A DNA stretch of 64,000 nt from the NCBI GenBank assembly GCA_017459895.1, contig JAFUCA010000038.1, positions 55,545 through 119,544 of the forward strand. The letters run 5' to 3'. The stretch comes from Bacillota bacterium (GTDB lineage: Bacteria > Bacillota > Clostridia > Peptostreptococcales > Anaerovoracaceae). Both the position numbers and the translations under genes were made by a program. A model generated the notes under the pieces. It did not search any database. It was not told where the DNA came from and was given only the letters and a program-made list of their open reading frames with translations. Shown one piece after another: positions 1-9,555 of the stretch. How positions within the stretch are numbered: the stretch's first letter is position 1; the number at the start of each line of letters is the position of its first letter.

Positions 1-756
1 CGGCTGGAGGAGACCTACGGGACGGAGATCCGCATCATTCACAATGCGCCCTTCGATATCTCCGCCACCGAGATCCGGGAGAGGCTGGCCGCGGGAGCAT
101 CCGCGGAAGGCCTGGTCCCCCCGGCGGTCCTGGAGTACATCCGGGAGCACGGGCTCTATCGCAATCAGGATCTGAATGCCCGGGGCCTTGCCTACATCCG
201 GGAGCACCTGAAGGAGTCCCGGCTGGCCCACACCTGCCGGGTAGCGGATACCGCCGTGACCCTGGCCAGACGCTTCGGCGCCGATCCTGCAAAGGCTGAG
301 ACGGCCGCGATCTTCCACGACATGGCAAAGAACATGTCCGCAGAGGAGATGAACGAGCAGATCCGAAGCTTCGGACTTGATGAAAAATATATAGACAACC
401 CGAATCTTGCCCACAGCAAGATCGCCCGCTGCCTGATGGTGCGGGACTTCGGCATCACCGACGAGGATATCCTGAACGCGGTGGCCTATCATACCACCGG
501 CCGGGCGGGGATGAGCCTTCTGGAGAAGGTCGTATTCCTGGCCGATGCCATTGAACCGGGGCGCAGCTATCCTTCGGCGGAGGAAATTCGAAGGATCGCA
601 GACACCGACCTGGACCGGGCCTGCCTTTGCATGCTGGAGAGAACCGTCGCCTACCTGAAGAAGAAGGGCGCCCGGATCGATACCGACACGACAGATGCGC
701 TGGCGTATCTGAAAGATAAACCAATTCTCAATGAGGAGGAGAACAAACATGCTTGA
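1..756 (+). CDS. NadD-YqeK fusion protein (5' truncated by window edge)
   Basis: The frame is open from base 1 to the TGA at 754-756. Its first ~55 visible residues match the C-terminus of nicotinate-mononucleotide adenylyltransferase NadD, with the ISATEIRERL motif and the ending VLEYIREHGLY. Without a stop it runs into a YqeK-type HD-domain phosphohydrolase with the metal motif IFHDMAK and H-T-C-R-V upstream. YqeK proteins hydrolyse diadenosine tetraphosphate symmetrically; NadD makes deamido-NAD. In Bacillus these are separate adjacent genes, so this looks like a fusion. An internal ATG at 256 is not needed, because the YqeK domain begins before it. The stop overlaps rsfS by 8 bp, giving the usual nadD-yqeK-rsfS order. 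Confidence 0.85.
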   Translation, partial: RLEETYGTEIRIIHNAPFDISATEIRERLAAGASAEGLVPPAVLEYIREHGLYRNQDLNARGLAYIREHLKESRLAHTCRVADTAVTLARRFGADPAKAETAAIFHDMAKNMSAEEMNEQIRSFGLDEKYIDNPNLAHSKIARCLMVRDFGITDEDILNAVAYHTTGRAGMSLLEKVVFLADAIEPGRSYPSAEEIRRIADTDLDRACLCMLERTVAYLKKKGARIDTDTTDALAYLKDKPILNEEENKHA

Positions 757-1093
757 ACCGAACGAAATGGCTCAGAAGATTGCGCAGAAGCTGGCCGACA
801 ACAAGGCAGCGGATGTCATGATCATCGACATCAGCCCGAAATCGTCCTTCGCGGATTACTTTGTCATGGGGTCCGCAGCCAATGAACGGCAGCTGGAAGC
901 GCTGAAGGACTACGTCGAGGGTCTGCTGGAACCGATGGAGATCTTTCCGAAGAGCATCGAAGGCAAACGGGATTCCGGATGGATCCTGATGGACTACGGC
1001 GACGTCATCGTCAATATTCTGACCCGCGAGATGCGTGAGAAGTACAACATCGAGAAAATCTGGGGCGACTGCGAGATGGTCACCTGCGAATAA
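749..1093 (+). CDS. rsfS: Ribosome silencing factor RsfS
   Basis: 114-aa RsfS/YbeB/DUF143 protein. The family binds ribosomal protein uL14 and blocks subunit joining when nutrients are scarce. Family features are the [17 protein letters not shown] segment and the closing W-I-L-M-D-Y-G-D stretch around residues 78-86. The ATG at 749 is preferred over the in-frame ATG at 731, because GAGGAGGAG at 732-740 sits 8 nt before 749. The start lies inside the end of the NadD-YqeK gene, so translation is probably coupled. leuS follows after 26 nt. Confidence 0.9.
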   Translation: MLEPNEMAQKIAQKLADNKAADVMIIDISPKSSFADYFVMGSAANERQLEALKDYVEGLLEPMEIFPKSIEGKRDSGWILMDYGDVIVNILTREMREKYNIEKIWGDCEMVTCE

Positions 1094-1119
1094 ATCAACA
1101 TGGAGGGAATCAGGTAGCA

Positions 1120-3588
1120 ATGTTAGAAAAGTACAATTTCACAGAAATCGAGAAGAAGTGGCAGCAGATCTGGGAAAAGGAAGACGCCTTCCGCGTCAGC
1201 GAGGATCCGGACAAGGAGAAATACTATGTCCTCGAAATGTTCCCGTACCCGTCCGGTAAGCTGCACATGGGACACGTGAGAAACTATTCCATCGGCGACG
1301 TGCTGGCCCGGTTCAAGACCATGAGCGGCTACAATGTGCTGCATCCCATGGGCTGGGACGGTTTCGGACTTCCGGCGGAGAACGCGGCCATCAAGAACAA
1401 CGTTGCTCCTGCGGACTGGACCTGGGCGAACATCAGCGATATGCAGGACCAGCTGAAGCAGATGGGACTGTCCTACGACTGGAACCGGGAAGTCGCCACC
1501 TGCCATCCGGAATACTACCGCTGGATGCAGTGGATCTTCATCCAGTTCTACAAGAAGGGCCTGGCCTATAAGAAAGAAAGCCAGGTCAACTGGTGCCCCA
1601 GCTGTCAGACGGTACTGGCCAACGAACAGGTCGTGGACGGCTGCTGTGAGCGCTGCAAATCCCCGGTGGGCAAGAAAGACCTGTCCCAGTGGTACTTCAA
1701 GATCACCGATTACGCGGACCGTCTGCTGCAAAACCTGGACGAGCTTCCGGGATGGCCGGCGAAGGTCAAGACCATGCAGAGAAACTGGATCGGTAAATCC
1801 AAGGGCGCACTGGCGACCTTTGATGTGCAGGACAGAGACGAGAAGCTGACGGTCTTCACCACCAGAATCGACACCATCTACGGAACCACCTTCATGGTTC
1901 TGGCGCCGGAGTATCCCGACGTGATCCCCATGGTGGAGGGAACCGAGTACGAAGCGCCGGTCAGAGAATACATCGACCGCTGCGCTCACATGACCGAGAT
2001 CGAGCGTACATCCACCACCAATGAGAAGACCGGTGTGTTCATCGGACGCTACGCCGTAAATCCGTTTACGAAGAAGCCGATGCCGATCTACATCTCCGAC
2101 TACGTCCTCATGGGCTACGGAACCGGCGCGGTCATGGGCGTTCCGGCCCACGACCAGAGAGACTTCGACTTTGCGAAGAAGTTTGATCTGGAGATCATCC
2201 CCGTCATCGATCCCCGGGATCCGGAGGTGGATGTGAACAACCTGACGGAAGCCTGCGCGGCGGAGGGCGTGCTCATCAATTCCGGTGAATTCAGCGGAAT
2301 GAATAACAAGGAAGCCATCGAGAAGATCGCTCTGGTTGCCAGAGAACGGGGCATCGGCGAGCCTACGATCACGTATCGTCTGCGGGACTGGCTGATCTCC
2401 CGTCAGAGATACTGGGGAACACCGATCCCGATGATCTGGTGCGAGGAGTGCGGCTGGGTGCCTGAGAAGGAAGAGAACCTGCCGGTCCTGCTGCCCACGG
2501 ACGTGGAGTTCACCGGCAAGGGCGAATCCCCGCTGGCCACCAGCAAGACCTTCGCGGATACGGTCTGCCCCTGCTGCGGAAGACCGGCGAAGAGGGAGCT
2601 GGATACCATGGACACCTTCCTGGATTCCTCCTGGTACTTCCTGCGGTACACGGATGCCCGCAATACCGAAGCGGCCTTCAGCAAGGAGAAGGCGGATTAC
2701 TGGATGAACGTCGACCAATACATCGGCGGTGTGGAGCACGCGATCCTGCACCTGATGTATGCCCGGTTCTTCCAGATGGCTCTGTACGATCTGGGGCTGA
2801 CCTCCAGCGAAGAGCCCTTCCAGAACCTGCTGACCCAGGGCATGGTCATCAAAGACGGCGCCAAGATGAGCAAGTCTTTGGGCAATGTCGTCAGCCCGGC
2901 GGAAATCATCGGGAAATACGGCGCGGATACCGCCCGTCTGTTCATCCTGTTCGCGGCTCCGCCCGAACGGGAGCTGGACTGGTCCGACCGGGGCGTGGAG
3001 GGATCCTTCCGGTTCCTGAACCGCGTGTACCGTCTGGTCTACGACTTCAAAGCCCAGTGCGATGCGGCTCCCGGAGAGTATGAGATCGGAAACGACGCCG
3101 ACCGTAAGCTGGCCTACACACTGAATTACACAATCAAGAAGGTGACCGAGGACATCGGTGACCGGTTCAACTTTAACACCGCGATCAGCTCCATCATGGA
3201 ACTGGTCAACGAAATGTACAAATACAGAGAAGGGAATATCAACGAGACGCTGTTTGCCTGCGCGATCCGCACGCTGGTGGTACTGCTGGCGCCCTTCGTG
3301 CCTCACATCACAGAAGAGATGTGGGAGCACCTCGGATATGAGGGCAGGGCCTATGGGCAGAGCTGGCCGGCCTATGATCCGGACGCGCTGGTCAAGGATA
3401 CCATCGAGATCGTCGTTCAGATCAACGGCAAGAACAAGGCGAAGATCGATATCCCGGGCGATGCTACGAGAGACGATATGCTTCAGATCGCCGCCGAGGA
3501 TGAGACGATCCGCAGCCTGACCGAAGGGAAGAACGTCATCAAGACGATCGCGGTCCCGGGCAGACTGATCAACATCGTTGCGAAATAA
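1120..3588 (+). CDS. leuS: Leucyl-tRNA synthetase
   Basis: 822-aa class I synthetase that charges tRNA-Leu in the cytoplasm. The HIGH-type signature is HMGH at residues 49-52 after PYPSGKL, and KMSKS is at about 582-586. A Cys cluster (CPSC...CCERC) lies at about 160-180. The central region carries the CP1 editing domain, with the T-rich [12 protein letters not shown] segment. The length is normal for bacterial LeuRS. A GGAGGG-type ribosome site precedes the ATG. The rnj start follows the stop after only 3 nt. A long antisense open frame over this gene is a codon-bias shadow. Confidence 0.97.
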   Translation: MLEKYNFTEIEKKWQQIWEKEDAFRVSEDPDKEKYYVLEMFPYPSGKLHMGHVRNYSIGDVLARFKTMSGYNVLHPMGWDGFGLPAENAAIKNNVAPADWTWANISDMQDQLKQMGLSYDWNREVATCHPEYYRWMQWIFIQFYKKGLAYKKESQVNWCPSCQTVLANEQVVDGCCERCKSPVGKKDLSQWYFKITDYADRLLQNLDELPGWPAKVKTMQRNWIGKSKGALATFDVQDRDEKLTVFTTRIDTIYGTTFMVLAPEYPDVIPMVEGTEYEAPVREYIDRCAHMTEIERTSTTNEKTGVFIGRYAVNPFTKKPMPIYISDYVLMGYGTGAVMGVPAHDQRDFDFAKKFDLEIIPVIDPRDPEVDVNNLTEACAAEGVLINSGEFSGMNNKEAIEKIALVARERGIGEPTITYRLRDWLISRQRYWGTPIPMIWCEECGWVPEKEENLPVLLPTDVEFTGKGESPLATSKTFADTVCPCCGRPAKRELDTMDTFLDSSWYFLRYTDARNTEAAFSKEKADYWMNVDQYIGGVEHAILHLMYARFFQMALYDLGLTSSEEPFQNLLTQGMVIKDGAKMSKSLGNVVSPAEIIGKYGADTARLFILFAAPPERELDWSDRGVEGSFRFLNRVYRLVYDFKAQCDAAPGEYEIGNDADRKLAYTLNYTIKKVTEDIGDRFNFNTAISSIMELVNEMYKYREGNINETLFACAIRTLVVLLAPFVPHITEEMWEHLGYEGRAYGQSWPAYDPDALVKDTIEIVVQINGKNKAKIDIPGDATRDDMLQIAAEDETIRSLTEGKNVIKTIAVPGRLINIVAK

Positions 3589-3591
3589 CAT

Positions 3592-5460
3592 ATGAGCGAA
3601 AAAAAACGAAACACCAAACCGGCCGGCACCAGAAAGCGCCAGCCGGCCGCCGGACGCAATAAATCCGCAGCACCGAGGGCAAAGGCCAAAGTGCCGGCCC
3701 GTCCGGCTGCGAAGAACACGAAGGCGAAACAGACCAGACCCGCCGGATCAGCGAAGACAGCCAAACCGGCGAAGACCGCAGGGCCGTCAAAACCGAAACA
3801 ACCGGCGCTGCCGGTGCGGGTGATCCCCCTGGGGGGACTGCACGAGATCGGCAAGAACATGACCGCCATCGAATACGATAACGAGATCATGATCATCGAC
3901 TGCGGTCTGTCCTTTCCCGATGACGACATGTTCGGCATCGACAAGGTCATCCCGGATTTCACCTATCTCCGGGAAACGGACAAGAAGATCCTGGGACTGG
4001 TCATCACCCACGGCCACGAGGACCACATCGGCGGCATCCCGTTCCTGCTGAAGGAGCTGAATGTGCCGATCTACGGGATGCGGTTCCCCCTGGGACTGAT
4101 CCAGAACAAGCTGGACGAGCACGGGCTGAAGGCCGATATGCACTACATCGAGGCGGGAGACATCTTCCCCCTGGGAAGGTACTTCCGCGTGGAAGCGCAG
4201 CGCATCACCCATTCCATCGCCGACTCCATCTGCCTGAAGATCGATACCCCCGCGGGGGCGATCTTCCACACCGGAGATTTCAAGATCGACTATACGCCGG
4301 TGGACGGCAACAAGATCGATTTCGGCCGGCTGGCCCAGATCGGAAACGAAGGCGTTCTGCTGATGATGGCCGACAGCACCAATGTCATGCGGCAGGGATT
4401 CACCCGATCCGAGATGAAGGTAGGGGAGACCCTGGACATCATTTTCCGCAGCGCCAGAAGCCGGATCATCGTCGCCACATTCTCATCGAACGTGCACCGG
4501 ATCCAGAAGATCATCGATATCGCCCTGGAGTGCAACCGGAAGGTCGCGATCTCCGGACGGAGCATGGTCAACGTATTCGAACTGGCGAAAGAGCTGGGAT
4601 ACATTCGGATTCCGGACCATATGCTGGTGGATCTGAACCGGACGAAGAACATTCCGGACGATCAGCTGGTGATCATCACCACCGGCAGCCAGGGCGAGCC
4701 GATGTCGGCGCTGGCCCGGATGGCCTCCATGGAACACAAGACCATCCGCATCAAACCGGGGGACATGGTCATTCTGTCCTCCACACCGGTGCCCGGAAAC
4801 GAACTGACGGTATCCAACGTCGTCGATCAGCTGATCGAGAAGGGAGCCGAAGTCATCTATTCCGACATCGCCGAGACCCACGTATCGGGGCACGCCTGCC
4901 GGGAAGAGCTGAAGCTGATGCATTCCCTGATCCGGCCGAAATTCTTCATGCCGGTCCACGGAGAATACCGGTTCCTGCAGAAGCACGCCCAGCTGGCGGA
5001 GTATCTGGGAATGGATCCGAAGAACATCTTCCTGCTGGACAACGGCGACGCCCTGTCCGTGACGTCTGCGAAGGCTGAGAAGACCGAGAAGGCCGTGCCC
5101 GCAGACCCGGTCATGGTGGATGGCCTTGGGGTGGGGGATGTAGGAAACATCGTCCTTCGAGACCGGCGGCTCCTGTCGGAATCCGGCCTTGTGATCCTGG
5201 TGGCCGCCATCGACGGCAGTGACCGGCGGCTGGTTGCGGGGCCGGACATCATCACCCGCGGATTCGTCTATGCCAGAGAAAATGAAGATCTGATCGATGA
5301 GGCCTGCCGGATCGCCGAGGACTGCATCGTTACCTGCCTGTCAAGGGGCATGAGCGACTGGAACGCCATCAAGACCAAGGTCCGGGAGGAACTGCGGAAA
5401 TTTATCTATCAGAAGACGAAACGAACACCGATCATTCTTCCGGTCTTCCAGGAAGTGTGA
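3592..5460 (+). CDS. rnj: Ribonuclease J with basic N-terminal extension
   Basis: 622-aa metallo-beta-lactamase/beta-CASP ribonuclease, a 5'-3' exo- and endonuclease in RNA turnover. The zinc motif HGHEDHIGG starts at residue 140 and is followed by THSIADS and HTGDFKID. The beta-CASP part has GSQGEP and the C-terminal part carries HVSGHA and PVHGEYR. The first ~75 residues are an unusual Lys/Pro/Ala/Arg-rich tail (KKRNTKPAGTRKRQPAAG...), which is probably disordered and may bind RNA or ribosomes. The nearly abutting leuS stop suggests co-transcription. Confidence 0.95.
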   Translation: MSEKKRNTKPAGTRKRQPAAGRNKSAAPRAKAKVPARPAAKNTKAKQTRPAGSAKTAKPAKTAGPSKPKQPALPVRVIPLGGLHEIGKNMTAIEYDNEIMIIDCGLSFPDDDMFGIDKVIPDFTYLRETDKKILGLVITHGHEDHIGGIPFLLKELNVPIYGMRFPLGLIQNKLDEHGLKADMHYIEAGDIFPLGRYFRVEAQRITHSIADSICLKIDTPAGAIFHTGDFKIDYTPVDGNKIDFGRLAQIGNEGVLLMMADSTNVMRQGFTRSEMKVGETLDIIFRSARSRIIVATFSSNVHRIQKIIDIALECNRKVAISGRSMVNVFELAKELGYIRIPDHMLVDLNRTKNIPDDQLVIITTGSQGEPMSALARMASMEHKTIRIKPGDMVILSSTPVPGNELTVSNVVDQLIEKGAEVIYSDIAETHVSGHACREELKLMHSLIRPKFFMPVHGEYRFLQKHAQLAEYLGMDPKNIFLLDNGDALSVTSAKAEKTEKAVPADPVMVDGLGVGDVGNIVLRDRRLLSESGLVILVAAIDGSDRRLVAGPDIITRGFVYARENEDLIDEACRIAEDCIVTCLSRGMSDWNAIKTKVREELRKFIYQKTKRTPIILPVFQEV

Positions 5461-5476
5461 GGAAAGGAGCTCTAAG

Positions 5477-5833
5477 ATGAACGTATACGATCAGGCCCAC
5501 CAGCTGGCGAAGGCCATCCGGGAGTCCGAGGAATTCAAGCAGTTTGACGCCACAAAGAAACAGATCGAGCAGAACCCGGATCTGGACAAGGCCATCAAGG
5601 ATTTCATGGCAAAGCAGCTGGAGCTGCAGACCATGCAGATGATGGGACAGGAGGTCGATCAGAATGCCTTCCAGCAGCTGCAGCAGCTGAGCGTGGTGCT
5701 GATGCAGGATCCGCTGGCCGCGAACTATCTGCAGTGTCAGATGCGGTTCACAATGATGATGTCCGACGTCTATAAGATCGTGGGGGAAGTCTCCGATTTC
5801 GGACTGGACGGACCCTTTAAGAACATGCAGTAA
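5477..5833 (+). CDS. YlbF/YmcA family protein
   Basis: 118-aa, mostly helical YlbF-family protein (DUF964). In Bacillus, YlbF and YmcA form the Y-complex that modulates RNase Y. The sequence has the family's Gln-rich helix (KQLELQTMQMMGQEVDQ) and an N-terminal segment of the type VYDQAHQLAKAIRESEEFK. GGAAAGGAG stands 9 nt before the ATG. It directly follows RNase J, so two RNA-decay-related genes are adjacent. The next promoter begins right after its stop. Confidence 0.8.
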   Translation: MNVYDQAHQLAKAIRESEEFKQFDATKKQIEQNPDLDKAIKDFMAKQLELQTMQMMGQEVDQNAFQQLQQLSVVLMQDPLAANYLQCQMRFTMMMSDVYKIVGEVSDFGLDGPFKNMQ

Positions 5834-5839
5834 CAGTAA

Positions 5840-5869
5840 TTGACGAATACGACATTGTTTTGGTATAAT
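5840..5869 (+). promoter_or_regulatory. SigA-type promoter of efp
   Basis: TTGACG (5840-5845), an 18-bp spacer and TATAAT (5864-5869) with an upstream TG at 5861-5862 (extended -10). It lies about 40 nt before the efp start and right after the ylbF stop, so efp has its own promoter. Confidence 0.8.
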
Positions 5870-5910
5870 CGAACCGTTAATACTATCGATAAAGAGAAAG
5901 GCGAGATACT

Positions 5911-6471
5911 ATGATTTATGCAGGTGATTTCAGAAAAGGTATTACGTTTGAAATAGATGGCGATCCCCATGTAGTTCTGGATTTTCAGCACGTGAAGCCG
6001 GGCAAGGGAGCAGCCTTCGTCAGAACGAAGCACAAGAACATCCTGACCGGAGCCATCAAAGAAGAATCCTTCAACCCGGACGCCAAGTTCCCGAAGGCCC
6101 ACATCGAAACGAAGACCATGCAGTATCTGTACAACGACGGAGAGCTGTATTACTTCATGGACCCGGACACCTTCGATCAGATCCCTTTGGCATACGATCA
6201 GGTAGAAGAGGCCATGAAATATCTGAGAGAGAACGATGAGGCCACCATCAAGTTCTATCAGGGCAATGCGTTCCAGGTCGATGCGCCCAACTTCGTTGAC
6301 CTGCTGGTCACTGAGACCGAGCCGGGCGTGAAGGGCGACACCGCGACCAACGTTACCAAGGCCGCGACGGTGGAGACCGGCGCTGTGATCCAGGTTCCGA
6401 TCTTTATCGAGGAAGGCGAACGGATCCAGATCGACACGAGGTCTGGCGAATACCTGGGCAGATCCAAATAG
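5911..6471 (+). CDS. efp: Translation elongation factor P
   Basis: 186-aa EF-P, which enters the ribosomal E site and relieves stalling at polyproline. It shows the KOW-like N-domain with the loop [12 protein letters not shown], where the tip residue is a Lys at about position 32. The ending [14 protein letters not shown] is the family signature. The ribosome site is AAAGGCGAG. It is monocistronic, with its own promoter upstream and a terminator directly downstream. Confidence 0.96.
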   Translation: MIYAGDFRKGITFEIDGDPHVVLDFQHVKPGKGAAFVRTKHKNILTGAIKEESFNPDAKFPKAHIETKTMQYLYNDGELYYFMDPDTFDQIPLAYDQVEEAMKYLRENDEATIKFYQGNAFQVDAPNFVDLLVTETEPGVKGDTATNVTKAATVETGAVIQVPIFIEEGERIQIDTRSGEYLGRSK

Positions 6472-6480
6472 CGATTCCGA

Positions 6481-6509
6481 AAAGGGAACGATCTGTCGTT
6501 CCTTTTTCT
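6481..6509 (+). terminator. Rho-independent terminator after efp
   Basis: AAAGGGAACGA (6481-6491) pairs with TCGTTCCTTTTT across a TCTG loop and continues into a T-rich tail. It begins 10 nt after the efp stop. Confidence 0.85.
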
Positions 6510-6538
6510 ATAGGTTGTAACTGCGTGTGAGGTGATTT

Positions 6539-7630
6539 ATGTCCGGCAATGGAGCTGATAAGAAGAAACAGGGCTCGAAACTCAAGTGGATCGCGCTGAT
6601 CATCATCGTGGTTGTCGCTGCTTTTTCCGGCGGAATCCTGTACTATCTGAACGGACTGGGGGCGGCGGATCCATCCGATACCGAGGAGATCACGGTGGAG
6701 ATTCCTTCCGGCAGCGGAGCGTCTTATATCGTCGATCTGCTGGATGAGCAGGGCCTGGTCAAAAACCGGACCGCAGCCAAGGTCAAGGCCAAGCTGGGCG
6801 GATACGATTCACTTCAGGCGAACACCTACCTGCTGAACCGGTCCATGACCTTTCCGGAGATCATGGAGGTGATCAACACCGGCAATTTCGAATATCTGCT
6901 GAAGGAATCCATCAAGGTTTCGGACGGAGCCCGTCTGGAGCAGGTGGCGGACGCGATCTCGCAGCAGCTGGGGGTTTCCTCCAAGGAGATCATGAAGAAA
7001 TGGAACGACCGGAGTTACGTGAAGGAACTGATCGACCGGTACTGGTTCCTGACCGACGAGGTGCTCAGCGATAAGGTGATGTATCCGCTGGAAGGGTATC
7101 TCTACGCGGACACCTACTATCTGACCTCGGAGGATGTCACCGTCGAAAGCTTTACCGAAATGTGCCTGGATCAGATGGATGCAGCTCTGACGGAGCGGAA
7201 GGCGCAGATCGAGGCGACGGGCTTCAGCGTTCATGAATTTCTGACTCTGACGTCCATCGTTACCAAGGAAGCTGCCGCCGGGGAGCAGGCCGGGGTTGCC
7301 GGCGTATTCATGAACCGGCTGAAGGAAGGCATGTCCCTGGGCAGCGATGTCACGGTGTGCTACATCTTTCAGGAGGACCGGGTGGATCTGAAGGTCAGCC
7401 AGCTGTCCAGCGACAGCCCCTACAACACACGGAAAGTCTCCGGACTTCCGCCGGGACCCATCTGTCAGGTGATCTCCGATGCGATGGATGCGGTCATTAA
7501 CTACGAAAACAACGACTATCTGTTCTTCTTCGCCGGCCCGGACGGAACGGTCTATTATGCGAAGACCGAGGCGGAGCACGAGAAGAACATCAGCGAACAC
7601 CCCTGGAGCGAGGAGGATCTGGCTCAGTAA
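6539..7630 (+). CDS. mltG: Endolytic transglycosylase MltG (YceG-like)
   Basis: 363-aa membrane-anchored lytic transglycosylase that cuts nascent glycan strands. A Lys-rich N-terminus is followed by a transmembrane segment at about residues 18-40 (WIALIIIVVVAAFSGGILYY). The LysM-like region is followed by the catalytic domain with LTSIVTKEAAAGE, whose Glu at about residue 244 is the expected acid. YNTRKVSGLPPGPICQ is the conserved closing motif. The gene abuts trmR (TAA then ATG), as in the Bacillus yrrL-yrrM-yrrN order. Confidence 0.92.
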   Translation: MSGNGADKKKQGSKLKWIALIIIVVVAAFSGGILYYLNGLGAADPSDTEEITVEIPSGSGASYIVDLLDEQGLVKNRTAAKVKAKLGGYDSLQANTYLLNRSMTFPEIMEVINTGNFEYLLKESIKVSDGARLEQVADAISQQLGVSSKEIMKKWNDRSYVKELIDRYWFLTDEVLSDKVMYPLEGYLYADTYYLTSEDVTVESFTEMCLDQMDAALTERKAQIEATGFSVHEFLTLTSIVTKEAAAGEQAGVAGVFMNRLKEGMSLGSDVTVCYIFQEDRVDLKVSQLSSDSPYNTRKVSGLPPGPICQVISDAMDAVINYENNDYLFFFAGPDGTVYYAKTEAEHEKNISEHPWSEEDLAQ

Positions 7631-8332
7631 ATGGACAGCGACAATATTGTCAGCGAATTAATATCTTCTTATGTGGATGCGTTTTATCAGGAGCCGGACG
7701 AGTCTTTGATGGAGCTGCGGTCCTTCGCGGAGGATCACCATGTGCCCATCATACAGAAGGACACCGAAGAGCTGCTGCGCATCCTGCTCGCACTGCAGAA
7801 GCCGGCGCGGATCCTGGAGATCGGGACTGCGATCGGCTATTCTGCATGTTTTTTTGCGGAGGTTTCCAACGCGGAAGTGATCAGCATCGAGCGGGAGGAG
7901 TCCCTGTACCGGACGGCCTGTTCCAATATCCGTGAACTGGGATATGCGCCCCGGGTCTTCGTGATCCACGGCAATGCTCAGGACATTCTGAAGGAAATGA
8001 ACGAATCGGAATTTGGCGCCGCCGAGGAAGGCTTTGATTTCGTGTTCATCGACGCGGCCAAAAGCCATTACCGGGAGTTCTGGGATCTTTGCGTGCCGCT
8101 GGTCAGTGAGGACGCAGTCATCGTCTGCGACAACGTGCTGATGCGGGGGCTGACAGCGACCGTTCCGGAGGAGGCGGCCCACAAGCACCGCACCAGCATC
8201 CGCAACATGCGGGGATTCCTTCAGTTCCTGAAAGAGCTCCCCTATGCGGACACCTGCATTCTGACGGTGGGGGACGGCGTTTCCATCAGCCGGATCGACA
8301 AAGAAGCCTATCAGGAGTTTATCAGATCATGA
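7631..8332 (+). CDS. trmR: tRNA 5-hydroxyuridine O-methyltransferase (TrmR type)
   Basis: 233-aa SAM-dependent O-methyltransferase of the caffeoyl-CoA/COMT-like family. Motif I is ILEIGTAIGYSA at residues 61-72; FIDAAKSHY and CDNVL supply the metal and SAM ligands. Its place between mltG and a U32 protein matches B. subtilis yrrM, which methylates ho5U34 of tRNA to mo5U. The function is inferred from family and context. The start abuts the mltG stop, and the end overlaps the U32 gene by 4 bp (ATGA). Confidence 0.8.
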   Translation: MDSDNIVSELISSYVDAFYQEPDESLMELRSFAEDHHVPIIQKDTEELLRILLALQKPARILEIGTAIGYSACFFAEVSNAEVISIEREESLYRTACSNIRELGYAPRVFVIHGNAQDILKEMNESEFGAAEEGFDFVFIDAAKSHYREFWDLCVPLVSEDAVIVCDNVLMRGLTATVPEEAAHKHRTSIRNMRGFLQFLKELPYADTCILTVGDGVSISRIDKEAYQEFIRS

Positions 8333-9552
8333 AGAGCATCGAACTGCTGGCGCCGGCGGGCGATCCCGAAAAACTGAAAATCGCGATCCGTTACGGCGCC
8401 GATGCCGTTTATTTCGGCGGCCGCAGCTTCAGCCTGCGGGCGGGAGCCGGCGGGATGTCCCTTCCGGAGATCCGGGAGTGCGTCGCCTATGCCCATGAGC
8501 GGGGCGTCCGCTGCCACATGACACTGAACATCTACGCGCATAACGAGGATCTGCAGCCTTTGCGGGAATACATCAAAGAGCTGTCGGATATTCCCATCGA
8601 CGCGTTTATCGTATCGGATCCGGCGGTCATTCAGCTTCTGCAGGAGTATGCGCCGGAGGCGGAGCTGCACCTGTCGACCCAGGCCAACACGACGAATTAT
8701 CTGGCAGCCCGGTTCTGGTACGATCTTGGGATCCGGCGTCTGGTGCTGGCCAGGGAGCTGTCTCTTGAGGAAATCGCCCGGATCCGCGGGGAGATCCCGG
8801 AGGATATGGAGCTGGAAGCCTTCGCCCATGGCGCGATGTGCATCTCTTATTCCGGCCGGTGCCTGCTGAGCAATTTCATGACCGGGCGGGATGCCAACCG
8901 GGGCGCCTGCGCCCATCCCTGCCGCTACAAGTACCGTCTGGAGGAGGAGAAGCGGCCCGGAGAGTACTGGCCCGTGGAGGAGGACGCCCGGGGAACGTAC
9001 ATCTTCAATTCCAACGACCTCTGCATGCTGGAGCACATCGGGGATCTCGCAAAGGCTGGCGTAACCTCCCTGAAGATCGAGGGGCGGATGAAGAGCATTT
9101 TTTATATCGCCCACGTGATCGGCGCCTACCGCAGAGCCATCGACGCCTATGAGGCAGGGGAGCCCTTCGATCCCGCCTGGATGGAAGAGATGATGAAGGC
9201 AAGCCACCGGAATTTCACCACCGGGTTCTATTATCACGAGCCGGGAGCGGAGGATCAGAACTACTCCTCCAGCGCCTATTCGAGAGATTACGCCTTCGTG
9301 GGGCTGGTCCAGGACTTTGATCCGGAAACCGGACTTGCGGTGGTGGAACAGAGAAACAAGATGGTCCTGGGGGATACGATCGAGGTGTTCGGTCCGGGGC
9401 AGTCCGGATTTACCCAGAGGATCAGTGAAATGTATGACGAAGAGGGGGAGCCTCTGGAATCTGCGCCCCATCCGCAGCAGATTCTGAAAATGCGGATGAT
9501 GCAGCCGGTCTCTTCCGGCTGGATGCTGCGAAAGAAACAATCAAAGGAGTAA
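8329..9552 (+). CDS. Peptidase U32 family protein, likely tRNA uridine hydroxylation factor (TrhP type)
   Basis: 407-aa U32-family protein. The family signature is clear at about residues 163-205: AFAHGAMCISYSGRCLLSN, then RGACAHPCRYKY, whose cysteines ligate an Fe-S centre in characterised members. In Bacillus and E. coli such proteins (TrhP/YegQ) make 5-hydroxyuridine at tRNA position 34 using prephenate. The overlap with trmR supports a two-step wobble modification pathway. Only one U32 gene is present here, whereas Bacillus has two. Confidence 0.82.
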   Translation: MKSIELLAPAGDPEKLKIAIRYGADAVYFGGRSFSLRAGAGGMSLPEIRECVAYAHERGVRCHMTLNIYAHNEDLQPLREYIKELSDIPIDAFIVSDPAVIQLLQEYAPEAELHLSTQANTTNYLAARFWYDLGIRRLVLARELSLEEIARIRGEIPEDMELEAFAHGAMCISYSGRCLLSNFMTGRDANRGACAHPCRYKYRLEEEKRPGEYWPVEEDARGTYIFNSNDLCMLEHIGDLAKAGVTSLKIEGRMKSIFYIAHVIGAYRRAIDAYEAGEPFDPAWMEEMMKASHRNFTTGFYYHEPGAEDQNYSSSAYSRDYAFVGLVQDFDPETGLAVVEQRNKMVLGDTIEVFGPGQSGFTQRISEMYDEEGEPLESAPHPQQILKMRMMQPVSSGWMLRKKQSKE

Positions 9553-9555
9553 ACT

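Noticed and set aside
1123-3591. 822-codon open frame antisense to leuS
   Set aside because: It mirrors the leuS frame exactly and lacks domain similarity and a ribosome site; it is a shadow of GC-rich codon use.
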